A DNA stretch of 64,000 nucleotides from Pseudomonas syringae CC1557 (GCF_000452705.1 NZ_CP007014.1:1798001-1862000), one strand, 5' to 3'; positions 8,195-17,561 are shown, numbered from the stretch's first letter. Translations and numbers: made by a program. Notes: generated by a model from the sequence alone, not told the origin.

Positions 8195-9208
8195 TCAGTT
8201 TTTCTGGTCCACCTCCGGCAGGGCCTTGATGAAGCGCAGAATGCGTGAGGTGACTTCCTTGGCCAGCGGCTGGGTGGGGTTGCGGTAGGACAGCAACTGT
8301 TGCTGCAGATCGTCGGGCACGATGCGCAGTACGTGGTTCATACCGTCGATCAACGCCAGTTCGGCGTCAGGCTTGGCTTTTTGCAACAGCAGCGCGTCGC
8401 CCACACCCACCTGAATGTCATTGCGCCCCTGAACGATCAATGCGGGCATTTTCAAGGCGCCGAACGCGGCGGCCGGGTCCTGGCGGAACAGCGAGATCAG
8501 GTAGGGCTGGACACTGGGGCGAAATACCACCTCCAGCTCCGACGGCACGTTGTCATCAGTCTTGCCCGCCTTTAGCTCGTCCAGCAGTTGATTGCTGCGC
8601 TGGAGCAGTTCCGGTGGCAAGCGCTCCTGAAACTGTTCACGCAGCACCTGATCCACCGGTCGCCCGGTGCCGGCCACGGAAATCAGTGCTGCAGCACCGG
8701 CCTTTTCGGCAGCCAGCGTGGCGACCAGCGCGCCTTCACTGTGGCCCAGCAGGATCAATGGGCCCAGGCGCGTATTGGCTTTCAAGGCTCTGGCCCAGAG
8801 CTGCACGTCGGCAACGTAACGTTCGACGCTGAGATTGCGCTCGTCCGGTGTGACCGCCTTGCTGGCCGCAACGCCACGCTTGTCGTAGCGCACGCTGGCG
8901 ATATTGTTGCTGGCCAGGATCACCGCCAGGCGTTTCATGCTGTCGTTGCGGCCGCCCTCGGGGTTATTGCCATCGCGGTCGGTGGGGCCGGAACCGGCGA
9001 CGATCAGCACCACTGGCACCGGTTTGTCCGAGCGCGGCATCATCAGGGTGCCGTAGAGCTTGCCGTTTTCAGTGTCTACGCTGACCTGGCGTTGTACTGT
9101 GCTTGGTGCGGCAGCGCTGGCGGTGGCTGCGAAGAAAATCAGGGTCAGAGGCAGGGCCAGCAGGCGCAGCCTGTTTGCAGCTCGAAGCAGGGAATTACCG
9201 GATAACAT
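8195..9208 (-). CDS. Exported alpha/beta hydrolase
   Basis: A 337-residue serine hydrolase with a signal peptide (about residues 1-33, ending ATASAAA). The nucleophile elbow is LLGHSEGALVA (Ser near residue 150), the oxyanion region VVLIVAGSGPTDRDG is near residue 65, and the catalytic His is probably in DGMNHVL near the C-terminus. The G-x-G-P-T-D-R-D-G pattern is typical of periplasmic prolyl-oligopeptidase/esterase-like hydrolases. The substrate is unknown. It diverges from aroC across 141 bp. Confidence 0.85.
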   Translation of the reverse strand: MLSGNSLLRAANRLRLLALPLTLIFFAATASAAAPSTVQRQVSVDTENGKLYGTLMMPRSDKPVPVVLIVAGSGPTDRDGNNPEGGRNDSMKRLAVILASNNIASVRYDKRGVAASKAVTPDERNLSVERYVADVQLWARALKANTRLGPLILLGHSEGALVATLAAEKAGAAALISVAGTGRPVDQVLREQFQERLPPELLQRSNQLLDELKAGKTDDNVPSELEVVFRPSVQPYLISLFRQDPAAAFGALKMPALIVQGRNDIQVGVGDALLLQKAKPDAELALIDGMNHVLRIVPDDLQQQLLSYRNPTQPLAKEVTSRILRFIKALPEVDQKN

Positions 9209-9349
9209 CGCAAGGCCATCATGGGAGGTGTCACGCTTGGACGCACGCGGCCACAGAAGGTTCGAGGATGAACTGAACCGCGAGCCTGCGTATACTGGCG
9301 CGCTTGGTTAAACGATCTGGTTTTTTGGCTGATTTCTCGGAGCGCCCGC

Positions 9350-10441
9350 ATGTCCGGCAACACTTTCGGCAAGCTGTTCACTGTCACCACCGCTGGCGAG
9401 AGCCATGGACCGGCGCTGGTCGCTATCGTCGACGGCTGCCCGCCGGGGCTGGAGCTTGACCTGCACGATCTGCAGCGCGACCTGGACCGGCGCAAGCCTG
9501 GCACCAGCCGCCACACCACGCAGCGTCAGGAGGCCGACGAGGTTGAAATCCTCTCGGGCGTCTTCGAGGGCAAGACCACCGGGGCCTCCATCGGTCTGCT
9601 GATCCGTAACACCGACCAGAAGTCCAAGGACTACTCGGCCATCAAGGACCTGTTCCGTCCAGCCCACGCCGATTACACCTACCACCACAAGTACGGCACT
9701 CGTGATTACCGGGGCGGCGGTCGCAGCTCTGCACGCGAAACCGCCATGCGCGTCGCTGCCGGGGCTATCGCCAAAAAGTACCTGGCGACTCAGGGCATTG
9801 TCATTCGTGGTTACATGAGCCAGCTCGGTCCGATCCAGATCCCGTTCAAGACCTGGGATTCGGTCGAGGACAATGCCTTTTTCTGCCCCGATCCCGACAA
9901 GGTCCCCGAGCTGGAAGCCTACATGGACCAGTTGCGTCGTGACCAGGACTCGGTTGGCGCGAAGATCACCGTGGTCGCCGACGGCGTGATGCCAGGCCTC
10001 GGTGAACCGATCTTTGACCGCCTGGACGCTGAACTGGCCCATGCGCTGATGAGCATCAATGCGGTCAAGGGCGTAGAGATCGGCGCAGGTTTCGACTGTG
10101 TTGCCCAGCGCGGCACCGAACATCGCGACGAGATGACGCCGCAGGGTTTTCTGTCGAATCAGGCCGGTGGCATTCTGGGCGGTATTTCCTCAGGCCAGCC
10201 GATCATTGCGCATCTGGCTCTCAAGCCAACGTCCAGCATCACCACGCCGGGACGTTCCATCGATGTCGATGGCAACGCAGCCGATGTCATCACCAAAGGA
10301 CGTCATGACCCGTGCGTCGGCATTCGCGCCACGCCGATTGCCGAGGCGATGATGGCCATCGTATTGCTGGATCACCTGCTGCGTCATCGCGGGCAGAATG
10401 CCGATGTCAGAGTCGACACACCTGTGCTGGCGCAGTTGTAA
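9350..10441 (+). CDS. aroC: Chorismate synthase
   Basis: Converts 5-enolpyruvylshikimate-3-phosphate to chorismate, the last common step to aromatic amino acids, folate and siderophore precursors; it needs reduced FMN. At 363 residues it is full length. Family signatures include [14 protein letters not shown] near residue 15, [18 protein letters not shown] near residue 125 and GTEHRDEM near residue 255. An MFS carrier gene starts almost at the aroC stop, and the mtn genes follow, suggesting one long transcription unit. Confidence 0.97.
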   Translation: MSGNTFGKLFTVTTAGESHGPALVAIVDGCPPGLELDLHDLQRDLDRRKPGTSRHTTQRQEADEVEILSGVFEGKTTGASIGLLIRNTDQKSKDYSAIKDLFRPAHADYTYHHKYGTRDYRGGGRSSARETAMRVAAGAIAKKYLATQGIVIRGYMSQLGPIQIPFKTWDSVEDNAFFCPDPDKVPELEAYMDQLRRDQDSVGAKITVVADGVMPGLGEPIFDRLDAELAHALMSINAVKGVEIGAGFDCVAQRGTEHRDEMTPQGFLSNQAGGILGGISSGQPIIAHLALKPTSSITTPGRSIDVDGNAADVITKGRHDPCVGIRATPIAEAMMAIVLLDHLLRHRGQNADVRVDTPVLAQL

Positions 10442-10471
10442 TGCGTGCTGTCACGGTCGCGGTTCGCTAGC

Positions 10472-11635
10472 GTGACGGCACTTCCCGACAGGCAGCTTCC
10501 GTATTGGCGGCTGTCCGGGTTTTATGTGTGTTATTTCGCCTTGCTCGGCTCGGCGGCGCCGTTCATGGCGTTGTACCTCCATCACCTGGGCTTTTCCAGC
10601 GCACGCATTGGCGAATTGATCGCCATCCCGATGCTGATGCGTTGCATTGCGCCGAATATCTGGGGCTGGCTGGGTGATCACACTGGGCGCAGGCTGACCA
10701 TCGTGCGCTTCGGCGCACTCTGCACATTGCTGGCGTTTTCGCTGATTCTGGTCGACAAGAGTTACGCATGGCTGGCAATGGTCATGGCGCTGTATGCGTT
10801 CTTCTGGCACGCCATTCTGCCGCAGTTCGAAGTCATCACCCTGGCGCACCTGCGCGGCCAGACCTCGCGCTACAGCCAGATCAGGCTGTGGGGCTCGATC
10901 GGTTTCATTATGGCGGTAGTGGTGCTGGGACGCGTCTTCGAGCGTTTCAGCCTGGACCTGTTTCCCTACATTCTGCTGGCGGTCATGGCCGGCATTGCGA
11001 TCAGCAGCTGGTGGCTGCCCAATGCCCAGCCGCTGGCCTCGCAGCAGGAGGCAGAGGCGGGTGGCTTTCTCAGGCAACTGACCCGGCCTGGCGTGATCGC
11101 GTTCTATATCAGCGTCGCGCTGATGTTGCTCAGCCATGGCCCGTATTACACTTTTCTGACCCTGCACCTCGAAGCGCTGGGTTACAGCCGCGGTCTGATC
11201 GGCATGCTGTGGGCCGTCGGGGTGGTGGCTGAAGTGCTGATGTTCATGCTGATGAGCCGGATACTGCTGCGTTTTTCCGTTCGCCAGGTACTGTTCGCCA
11301 GTTTTCTCCTGGCCGCGCTGCGCTGGCTGCTGCTGGGGCTGTTTGCCGATCATTTGGGCGTGCTGTTGATTGCCCAGGTGATGCATGCTGCAACATTTGG
11401 CAGCTTTCATGCGGCTGCCATCCATTTCGTGCAACGTAGCTTTGGCCCACGTCAGCAGGGTCAGGGACAGGCGCTGTACGCAGCGTTGTCTGGCGTGGGC
11501 GGTACATTGGGCGCGTTGTATTCCGGTTATAGCTGGAGCGTGTTGGGGCCTGCCTGGACGTTTTCGATTGCCAGCCTTGCAGCCCTCGCAGCAGCCGTCA
11601 TGATTGTCACACCCAAGAAAGAGGAAGGTGTATGA
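10472..11635 (+). CDS. MFS transporter coupled to mtnB
   Basis: A 12-helix major facilitator of the MFS_1_like/nucleoside-symporter type (YWRLSGFYVCYFALLG at the start). The GTG at 10472 gives 387 residues and fits relatives; a GTG at 10445 is also possible and would start 4 bases after the aroC stop. The stop overlaps the start of mtnB (ATGA at 11632-11635), so the two are translationally coupled. This context makes a methylthioribose or sulfur-nucleoside substrate plausible, but that is inferred; the protein has no substrate signature I can read. Confidence 0.85.
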   Translation: MTALPDRQLPYWRLSGFYVCYFALLGSAAPFMALYLHHLGFSSARIGELIAIPMLMRCIAPNIWGWLGDHTGRRLTIVRFGALCTLLAFSLILVDKSYAWLAMVMALYAFFWHAILPQFEVITLAHLRGQTSRYSQIRLWGSIGFIMAVVVLGRVFERFSLDLFPYILLAVMAGIAISSWWLPNAQPLASQQEAEAGGFLRQLTRPGVIAFYISVALMLLSHGPYYTFLTLHLEALGYSRGLIGMLWAVGVVAEVLMFMLMSRILLRFSVRQVLFASFLLAALRWLLLGLFADHLGVLLIAQVMHAATFGSFHAAAIHFVQRSFGPRQQGQGQALYAALSGVGGTLGALYSGYSWSVLGPAWTFSIASLAALAAAVMIVTPKKEEGV

Positions 11636-12249
11636 GCCGCGAACAACTGAGCCTGGAAATCATCGAAGCCGGGCGCTTCCTGTACGGCCGTGGCTGGTCG
11701 CCTGCCACCAGCAGCAATTATTCGGTGCGCCTGTCTGCCAGCGAAGCGCTGTTGACCGTGTCCGGCAAGCACAAGGGCCAGTTGGGTATGGACGATGTGC
11801 TGGCCACCGATCTGGCAGGCAACAGTCTGGAGCCAGGCAAAAAGCCGTCTGCGGAAACCTTGCTGCATACCCAGTTGTACAGCTGCAGGCCGCTGGTCGG
11901 CGCAGTGCTGCACACCCATTCGGTGAATGCGACCGTGCTGTCGAGGCTGACCGCTGCCGATCATCTGGTGTTCGAAGACTACGAGCTGCAAAAAGCCTTT
12001 CAGGGTGTAGTGACACATGAGTCGCGGGTGGTGGTCCCGATTTTCGACAACGATCAGGACATTGCGCGTCTGGCCGCCAACGTGCAGCCATGGCTGGACG
12101 CCCACCCCGATTGCGCGGGCTATCTGATTCGCGGCCACGGTCTCTATACCTGGGGCGCGAAAATGAGCGATGCGTTGCGGCAGATCGAAGCGTTCGAGTT
12201 TCTGTTCGAATGTGAATTGAAAATGCGCACGGTGATGAACCGTCAATGA
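11632..12249 (+). CDS. mtnB: Methylthioribulose-1-phosphate dehydratase
   Basis: Dehydrates 5-methylthioribulose-1-phosphate in methionine salvage; a class II aldolase-fold, zinc-dependent cytosolic enzyme. At 205 residues it has the family length. Metal-binding histidines are seen in AVLHTHSVNAT (near 95) and in IRGHGLYTWG (near 165), with a general acid/base Glu in VFEDYEL. The start overlaps the stop of the upstream MFS gene by 4 bases. mtnD and mtnC follow on the same strand. Confidence 0.94.
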   Translation: MSREQLSLEIIEAGRFLYGRGWSPATSSNYSVRLSASEALLTVSGKHKGQLGMDDVLATDLAGNSLEPGKKPSAETLLHTQLYSCRPLVGAVLHTHSVNATVLSRLTAADHLVFEDYELQKAFQGVVTHESRVVVPIFDNDQDIARLAANVQPWLDAHPDCAGYLIRGHGLYTWGAKMSDALRQIEAFEFLFECELKMRTVMNRQ

Positions 12250-12326
12250 CGCTGTATTAGGCAGCGTGTATGCCTGACCGGCCTGTAAAAGCCGGAAGGC
12301 GTTGCCCCAAACCGAGGATTCATGCC

Positions 12327-12872
12327 ATGAGCAGCCTGTCCGTTTACCACGTTTCAAGCCCTGATACCCCCAACAAGGTACTGACCCATCTGGAAGACAT
12401 CGCCTCGACCCTGGCCGAGCACGGTGTGGCGTTCGACCGCTGGGAGGCCGCGACGCCGATAGCGCCCGGGGCCAGTCAGGAAGAGGTCATCAATGCCTAT
12501 CGCGCACAGATCGACACGCTGATGACCGAGCGCGGTTACGTCACCGTTGACGTGATCAGCCTCAACAGTGATCACCCGCAAAAAGCCGAATTGCGCGCCA
12601 AATTTCTTGAAGAGCATCGGCACGGTGAGGATGAAGTCCGCTTTTTCGTCGCCGGACGCGGCCTGTTCACACTGCATATCGATGACTATGTGTACGCCAT
12701 ACTCTGCGAAAAGAACGACTTGATCTCGGTGCCCGCCGGCACCCGGCACTGGTTCGACATGGGCGAGCATCCGCATTTTGTCGCCATTCGCCTGTTCAAC
12801 AATCCGGAAGGCTGGGTGGCCAATTTCACCGGTGAAGACATTGCTGGCCGTTTCCCTCGGCTGGAAGACTGA
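12327..12872 (+). CDS. mtnD: Acireductone dioxygenase
   Basis: Cleaves acireductone to 2-oxo-4-methylthiobutyrate and formate (Fe form) in methionine salvage. The cupin metal-binding motif is EEHRHGEDEVRFFVAGRGLF (His-x-His-x5-Glu) with the distal His in TRHWFDMGEH. The ATG at 12327 gives 181 residues, the family length; the frame is open from 12270 but the extra stretch is not protein-like. It lies 77 bp after mtnB and 15 bp before mtnC. Confidence 0.95.
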   Translation: MSSLSVYHVSSPDTPNKVLTHLEDIASTLAEHGVAFDRWEAATPIAPGASQEEVINAYRAQIDTLMTERGYVTVDVISLNSDHPQKAELRAKFLEEHRHGEDEVRFFVAGRGLFTLHIDDYVYAILCEKNDLISVPAGTRHWFDMGEHPHFVAIRLFNNPEGWVANFTGEDIAGRFPRLED

Positions 12873-12887
12873 CAGGAGCCGATTCTG

Positions 12888-13571
12888 ATGCCCATCAAAG
12901 CTATCCTCACGGATATCGAAGGCACTACCAGCGCAGTAAGCTTCGTTTTCGACGTGCTGTTTCCATTTGCCAGAAAGCACCTGCCTGACTTCGTTCGTCA
13001 GCATGCCGATCAGCCTTCGGTGGCCACGCAACTGCAGGCTGTAAGAGAGCAAAGTGGCGAGCCCGACGCCGATGCAGAGCGCGTTATTGAAATCCTGCTG
13101 GAGTGGATTGCCGAAGACCGCAAGGCCACGCCGCTCAAGGCGTTGCAGGGCATGGTCTGGGAGCAGGGCTATAACGCCGGACAGCTCAAGGGGCATGTTT
13201 ATCCGGACGCCGTTGATGCGCTGAAACGCTGGCATCAGGACGGTTATAAACTTTATGTGTATTCGTCAGGCTCGATCCAGGCTCAGCAACTGATCTTCGG
13301 CTGTTCCGAGGCGGGCGATCTCTCCGGTCTGTTCAGCGGCTACTTCGACACAACGTCTGGCCCCAAGCGTGAAGCGCAGTCTTATCAAACGATTGCACAA
13401 GCCACAGGGTTCGCCGCGCAGGACATTCTGTTCCTGTCCGACATCGTCGAAGAGCTGGATGCCGCTCAGGCTGCCGGCATGGCAACCTGTGGTCTGGTGC
13501 GTGATGGCGGAACCCTGGCCGGTCATGAAAACGTGGTCAGCTTTGCGCTTATCGATCCCGCCGTTTTCTAG
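12888..13571 (+). CDS. mtnC: Enolase-phosphatase E1 (MtnC)
   Basis: A bifunctional HAD-superfamily enzyme that enolises and then dephosphorylates diketo-methylthiopentyl-1-phosphate to give acireductone, the substrate of MtnD. At 227 residues it is full length. The HAD nucleophile motif is ILTDIEGTT at the N-terminus; VYSSGS is motif II and [13 protein letters not shown] motif IV. AGGAG sits 10-14 bases before the ATG. It closes the mtnBDC cluster; mtnA and mtnP are not in the window. Confidence 0.95.
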   Translation: MPIKAILTDIEGTTSAVSFVFDVLFPFARKHLPDFVRQHADQPSVATQLQAVREQSGEPDADAERVIEILLEWIAEDRKATPLKALQGMVWEQGYNAGQLKGHVYPDAVDALKRWHQDGYKLYVYSSGSIQAQQLIFGCSEAGDLSGLFSGYFDTTSGPKREAQSYQTIAQATGFAAQDILFLSDIVEELDAAQAAGMATCGLVRDGGTLAGHENVVSFALIDPAVF

Positions 13572-13810
13572 GCATTTTTCGCCCCCTGCATGCGGCACCG
13601 TTTGACGCCGCAGCATCTTGCTCCATCAACTGGCAAGCTATTTTCTGTAAGCAGCATCCTGCTTTTTGGTGGGACGTTGCCTGTTTGAAAGTGCTCTGAT
13701 TCTGTTTGTTTTTGCCGTTGTTTTTCTACGCGATTAATCGTGTAAGTTCTGCGCCAATGTCCTCGGGGGCAACAACTGTGCCGATTCCGGGGCTTACAGG
13801 AGCGGTGGTG

Positions 13811-14533
13811 ATGGGCAGTGCCATTACAGAGAGCGCACAGAAAGGACTGTTGATACAGCAGATGGTAAACACGATTACCGAGCTTGATGGGCAGACCGCC
13901 ATCGAGAACGCCCTTGAATGGCTGCGGCGCGAATGTGATTGCGAGCGGGCGATGTTCTATCAGTTCAAAGGACCGCTATTGCTGACGTTTATCACCTCGA
14001 ATGTCGACGGCCGCTGGGGCAAGGCTTATCGGCAGCATGAGCTGATCACTCAGGACCCGGTCATTCGCTACTATCGCAATCAGCTGGGTTTTTTGAACTG
14101 GCAGGATGCGTTTCGGCTATACCCGGTGTCAGCCTGTTACGACGAAGCGGTCGACGCCAGTGAGTTGCTGCCAGCCATTTCCTACGGGTATACCAGCCAT
14201 TGCCGCGGCATCGAGAGCGTGACATCGGTCTGTACCCTGGCAGAGGTGGAAAAACCGATCAACGCTGAACAGAAGTATCTGGTCAGCAGTCTCATGCCGG
14301 TACTGCACAGTGTTGCGAGAGGGTTGAAGTTCTGTTCTCGCGGGTTGAGCCATCGAGAGCTGGAAACACTGCAGTGGGCCAGAGACGGGAAAACCGCCTG
14401 GGAAATATCGGTGATCCGCGATGTTTCGGAATCCACGGTCAAGTATCACCTCAAGACCATCTATTCCAAGCTGGGCGTTGCGAACAGGGCGCAAGCGGTG
14501 GGTGAAGCCTTATGTCGTGGCTTGATCAGGTAG
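13811..14533 (+). CDS. LuxR-family solo regulator with an acyl-homoserine-lactone-type domain
   Basis: A 240-residue protein with an N-terminal autoinducer-binding domain and a C-terminal LuxR helix-turn-helix (LSHRELETLQWARDGKTA, then SESTVKYHLKTIYSKLGVA). Four residues conserved in AHL-binding LuxR proteins appear at the right spacing: Trp69, Tyr73, Asp82-Pro83 and Trp97. AGGAG at 13798-13802 favours the ATG at 13811; ATG 13757 and a longer reading are possible. No luxI-type synthase is in the window, so it is a solo that would sense a signal made elsewhere. Confidence 0.85.
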   Translation: MGSAITESAQKGLLIQQMVNTITELDGQTAIENALEWLRRECDCERAMFYQFKGPLLLTFITSNVDGRWGKAYRQHELITQDPVIRYYRNQLGFLNWQDAFRLYPVSACYDEAVDASELLPAISYGYTSHCRGIESVTSVCTLAEVEKPINAEQKYLVSSLMPVLHSVARGLKFCSRGLSHRELETLQWARDGKTAWEISVIRDVSESTVKYHLKTIYSKLGVANRAQAVGEALCRGLIR

Positions 14534-14619
14534 GCAATCAACGCTAAACAGCAGGCAAAAAAAAGCCACGAAAACAGTGAGTAATCGCGGCAAACAAGGG
14601 ATGAGAGAGCGTGCAACAT

Positions 14620-14644
14620 CTCGCCGCTCCAGAGGGGCGGCGAG
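14620..14644. repeat. Hairpin between convergent genes
   Basis: CTCGCCGC and GCGGCGAG form a perfect 8-bp stem with a 9-base loop in the gap between the LuxR gene and the convergent DUF3509 gene. There is no T-run directly after it on either strand, so it is a weak terminator candidate. On the minus strand a second, weaker stem followed by eight T lies further on, near 14560-14590. Confidence 0.35.
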
Positions 14645-14653
14645 TAAAACGGA

Positions 14654-14932
14654 TTAACGTGTGTGGTAAGTCGGCAGATCGAAACGGTGCTGGCTTTGCA
14701 GCATCGAGATAGCTGGCAGTTCGCTGGCTTGTGCAGCCAGGTCACGGCGAATCGCGCTGATAACCCATTCCAGTTGAACCGGCGTGTGCAGTTGCGCATA
14801 AGACACGGAGCGACGAATCTGCTTGCCGTCGTTATCACGCAGCGACACCAGAACGCCGCCATCCGGGCGAGGCTGAGTAGTCACTGTGTAGTCGGAAAAT
14901 ACGGAAGCGAATTTTTCTTGAATAAAAGTCAT
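14654..14932 (-). CDS. DUF3509 family protein
   Basis: A 92-residue soluble protein starting MTFIQEKFASVFSDYTV, with RPDGGVLVSLRD and a C-terminal helix VISAIRRDLA. It matches my memory of DUF3509, a small family found in Pseudomonas, usually about 90 residues, with no known role. I chose the ATG at 14932 because GGAG lies 9 bases upstream; an in-frame start at 14947 lacks this. No partner is suggested by context. Confidence 0.68.
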   Translation of the reverse strand: MTFIQEKFASVFSDYTVTTQPRPDGGVLVSLRDNDGKQIRRSVSYAQLHTPVQLEWVISAIRRDLAAQASELPAISMLQSQHRFDLPTYHTR

Positions 14933-15279
14933 GTCTAGCGGCTCCATTGCTCATGGGATAACAAGCTTGCTAGTACTGTTGCAGTGTCTGTGCCAGTAAT
15001 TGCAATGCCATTAAATCCTTTAAAAACAATGACTTGAGATATTCTCTTTTTCTGAGGCTCGTGCATTTTGCATGAACGCCTGTCGTGCACCCTGCATTTT
15101 GCGGGTTCCGGGTGGATGAGGTCGGGCATAAACGCGCACTGGAGCATTTTTGGTCGTCCAGGGTGTGCCTTGAGATGGACTGAAGAGGTTAATCGAACAG
15201 CCGACAAGAGTTGTGGTCACTGTGTTACCGCTGCCGGGACCATTGGATTCCCGGATGAACGTGTGCCAAGGAGTGATCA
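14933..15279. other. 347-bp non-coding gap
   Basis: This lies between the DUF3509 start and the ankyrin gene, which diverge, so it should hold both promoters. GCATTTTGC occurs twice (about 15062 and 15091). AAGGAG before 15280 is the ankyrin ribosome site. Longer readings across it have no protein character. I see no RNA gene. Confidence 0.5.
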
Positions 15280-15825
15280 ATGACCGATTCAGATATCAGC
15301 CAAGCGAAGACCATGACCGAGGATGAGGCAGCCGAATTTGCCGAGCAGGTCTTCGATGTAGCTCGTCAGGGCGATGCAGTCATGCTGGAGCGTCTGCTTG
15401 AAAAGGGCCTCCCTGCGGATCTGCGCAATCACAAGGGCGACACCCTGTTGATGCTGGCCAGCTATCACAGCCACCAGGACGCGGTTCGGCTATTGCTCAA
15501 TCACGGCGCTGATCCGGAAATTCGTAATGACAATGGCCAGAGTCCTATTGCCGGTGCGGCGTTCAAGGGTGACCTGGGTGTCGTCAAGCTGTTGGTCGAA
15601 GCGGGTGCCAATGTGGAAGCTTCTGCTGCTGATGGCCGCACCGCGTTGATGATGGCGGCCATGTTCAACCGTAGCGAGATCGTCGACTATCTGATCAGCA
15701 AGGGGGCTGACCCGCATGTTTGTGATGCCAAGGGCATTACCGCACTGGGTGCCGCCCAGGCGATGGGGGCAGGCATCACTGCCGAGCAACTGACCAAGCT
15801 CGGTGTGCAGGCCGCCAGGTCCTGA
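15280..15825 (+). CDS. Ankyrin-repeat protein
   Basis: A 181-residue protein with about four ankyrin repeats from residue 40 to 165, recognisable by NHKGDTLLMLASYHSHQDAV, NDNGQSPIAGAAFKGDLG, ADGRTALMMAAMFNRSEIV and KGADPHVCDAKGITALGAAQ. No signal peptide is present, so it should be cytosolic. Ankyrin repeats bind partner proteins; the partner here is unknown. AAGGAG precedes the ATG. A strong terminator follows at 15900. Confidence 0.88.
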   Translation: MTDSDISQAKTMTEDEAAEFAEQVFDVARQGDAVMLERLLEKGLPADLRNHKGDTLLMLASYHSHQDAVRLLLNHGADPEIRNDNGQSPIAGAAFKGDLGVVKLLVEAGANVEASAADGRTALMMAAMFNRSEIVDYLISKGADPHVCDAKGITALGAAQAMGAGITAEQLTKLGVQAARS

Positions 15826-15865
15826 GCTCGAATGCCCCTGAGGCACGTCAACTCAGGCAGGCTTG

Positions 15866-15896
15866 GATAGCAGGCATAGTTTGATAGCAGGCATAG
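15866..15896 (+). repeat. Short direct repeat
   Basis: GATAGCAGGCATAG occurs at 15866-15879 and again at 15883-15896, only 17 bases apart, just before the terminator stem. It looks like a small local duplication; no function can be assigned. Confidence 0.6.
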
Positions 15897-15899
15897 ATA

Positions 15900-15942
15900 G
15901 AGGCGCAAAGGATTTACCGTTATCCTTTGCGCCTCTTTTTTT
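15900..15942 (+). terminator. Rho-independent terminator after the ankyrin gene
   Basis: A perfect 14-bp stem (15900-15913 with 15922-15935, GAGGCGCAAAGGAT on the left arm), an 8-base loop and seven T. This is one of the strongest terminators in the window and separates the ankyrin gene from the one starting at 15966. Confidence 0.9.
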
Positions 15943-15965
15943 GCCCGCTAGCAGGATCGCTCCCC

Positions 15966-16484
15966 ATGAAAGACTCACTGGTCGAATTAATCAGCAAAGT
16001 CAGCTCCGGCTGCATGGCGGACGACGAAATAGCGCGTATTGCCGATGAGGCCGCCCAGGCCTACGCCGATCCGCAGGCTTTCCTGGCGGCGAACCCCGAT
16101 ATCAATTACGACGACAGCTTCCCGATCCCACTGGGCGAGTGGGTGGTGATTGGCAGTCTGCCGGAAACCGTGCTGTTTCAGGCTGACAGCTATATGGACC
16201 TGTTCGAACAGATCGTGCAGTCGTTCGGCAAGGACGTGACGTTCAACATCAAGTCGAAGCAACTGGCCAGGGTTGAACCGCTGGTTGCGCTCAATCGCAT
16301 TCAGATTCAATTGAGCAGCATGAACAAGGACATGGGCGGTTACGTGCTGATGGACTTCAGCCAGCCGCTGGATGACGAGCTGCAAGCAGTGCTGGTCTAT
16401 GGCTGCGATCAGGCACGTGTGCTTGAGCTGGCCGCGTCGGCGGGCATTCATGCCGCACCGTCGCTGCAAGCGTTGCGCGGCTAG
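15966..16484 (+). CDS. Conserved hypothetical protein, 172 residues
   Basis: A soluble acidic protein starting MKDSLVELISKVSSGCM. I recognise no family. It has a helical N-terminus, then a mixed alpha/beta part with IPLGEWVVIGSLPETVLFQA and YVLMDFSQPLDDELQAVLVY. No signal peptide or membrane helix is seen. The ATG is only 24 bases after the preceding terminator, so it must be read from a promoter inside or next to that stem, or by read-through. Its stop overlaps the stop of the convergent ZIP gene in a shared CTAG. Confidence 0.7.
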   Translation: MKDSLVELISKVSSGCMADDEIARIADEAAQAYADPQAFLAANPDINYDDSFPIPLGEWVVIGSLPETVLFQADSYMDLFEQIVQSFGKDVTFNIKSKQLARVEPLVALNRIQIQLSSMNKDMGGYVLMDFSQPLDDELQAVLVYGCDQARVLELAASAGIHAAPSLQALRG

Positions 16485-17407
16485 CCGAGTGCGGTGTCCA
16501 GAAACATCATCACCGCGAACCCGCCCATCAACCCGAGTGTTGCCGAGGTCTGATGGCCGTTACGGTGGGTTTCCGGGATGACTTCATGGGACACCACAAA
16601 GATCATCGCCCCTGCTGCCAGGCCCATGCTCATCGGGTAGGCAATCGCAAACCCGCTGGAAATGCCCAGCCCTATCAATGATCCCAGCGGCTCCATGAGG
16701 CCGGAACCAATGGCGACCAGCATGGCCTTGAATGCCGACAGCCCCGTCGCGCGCAAGGCCAGCGCGATGGCCAGGCCTTCCGGAATGTCCTGAATCGCAA
16801 TGGCGGTGGTCAACGGCAGGCCGACATTCAGGTCGCCGCTGGCGAAGCTGACACCGATGGCCATGCCTTCGGGGAGGTTGTGCAACGTGATTGCCAGCAC
16901 GAACAGCCAGACCCGGTTGATGCGCTCCGAATGCGGTCCCTGACGGCCGACGCTTTCGTGCTCATGCGGGGTGAACTTGTCCAGCCCCAGCATCAGCAGA
17001 ACGCCCAGCCCCAGGCCGGCCACCACCGTCGCCGCGGCAAAGGGGCCGGTGCCGGTAATCTCCCGGGCAGCTTCCAGTCCCGGCAGAATAAGCGAGAACG
17101 AGCTGGCAGCCAGCATCATGCCTGCGGCAAAGCCAAGCATGATGTCCTGAGCGCGTTGCGTCACATCGCGCAGGGCCACAGCAATGACCGCACCCAGCGC
17201 GGTGGCCATAAAGCCTGCGATGCCGCCCAGCAGTGCGTGATTGAAGTTGACCTGGCTCGTGCCATAAAACGCGTTGTACAGGCTGGCACCGCTCAGACCG
17301 ACGACGGACAGCAGTGCAATTGCCAGACCCAGGCTCACCAGCGGGCTGGTCTGGAGGTGGGAAAGCCACGTCTCCCTGGATGTTCCGGGCTGTGCAGGTG
17401 ATGGCAT
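16481..17407 (-). CDS. ZIP-family metal transporter
   Basis: A 308-residue inner-membrane protein with about eight helices and the ZIP metal-site signatures HNLPEGMAIGV (helix IV) and DIPEGLAIAL (helix V), placing it with ZupT/GufA-like importers of zinc and related divalent cations. A His-rich short loop (FTPHEHESVG near residue 165) before helix IV is typical of the family. No Zur-box was obvious in the 150-bp upstream gap. Its stop codon shares a CTAG with the convergent gene. Confidence 0.9.
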   Translation of the reverse strand: MPSPAQPGTSRETWLSHLQTSPLVSLGLAIALLSVVGLSGASLYNAFYGTSQVNFNHALLGGIAGFMATALGAVIAVALRDVTQRAQDIMLGFAAGMMLAASSFSLILPGLEAAREITGTGPFAAATVVAGLGLGVLLMLGLDKFTPHEHESVGRQGPHSERINRVWLFVLAITLHNLPEGMAIGVSFASGDLNVGLPLTTAIAIQDIPEGLAIALALRATGLSAFKAMLVAIGSGLMEPLGSLIGLGISSGFAIAYPMSMGLAAGAMIFVVSHEVIPETHRNGHQTSATLGLMGGFAVMMFLDTALG

Positions 17408-17561
17408 AAGGGGGCATACCTTTCTTTCTGATGACTGAGCGCGATGGCGAGCTGAAAAAACGGCCCTCGTCTCGGAGCCCGAGAATATACAGTTGGTTCA
17501 ATGGAACCCGCGAACGGCGCGACTATCCTAGGAGGGTAAGCATTCATTAAGAGGCAACACC

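Noticed and set aside
8990..9020. Second hrp-box-like sequence (GGAACC followed by CCAC)
   Set aside because: The spacer is 14 bases, the last base is not A, and it lies inside a coding region.
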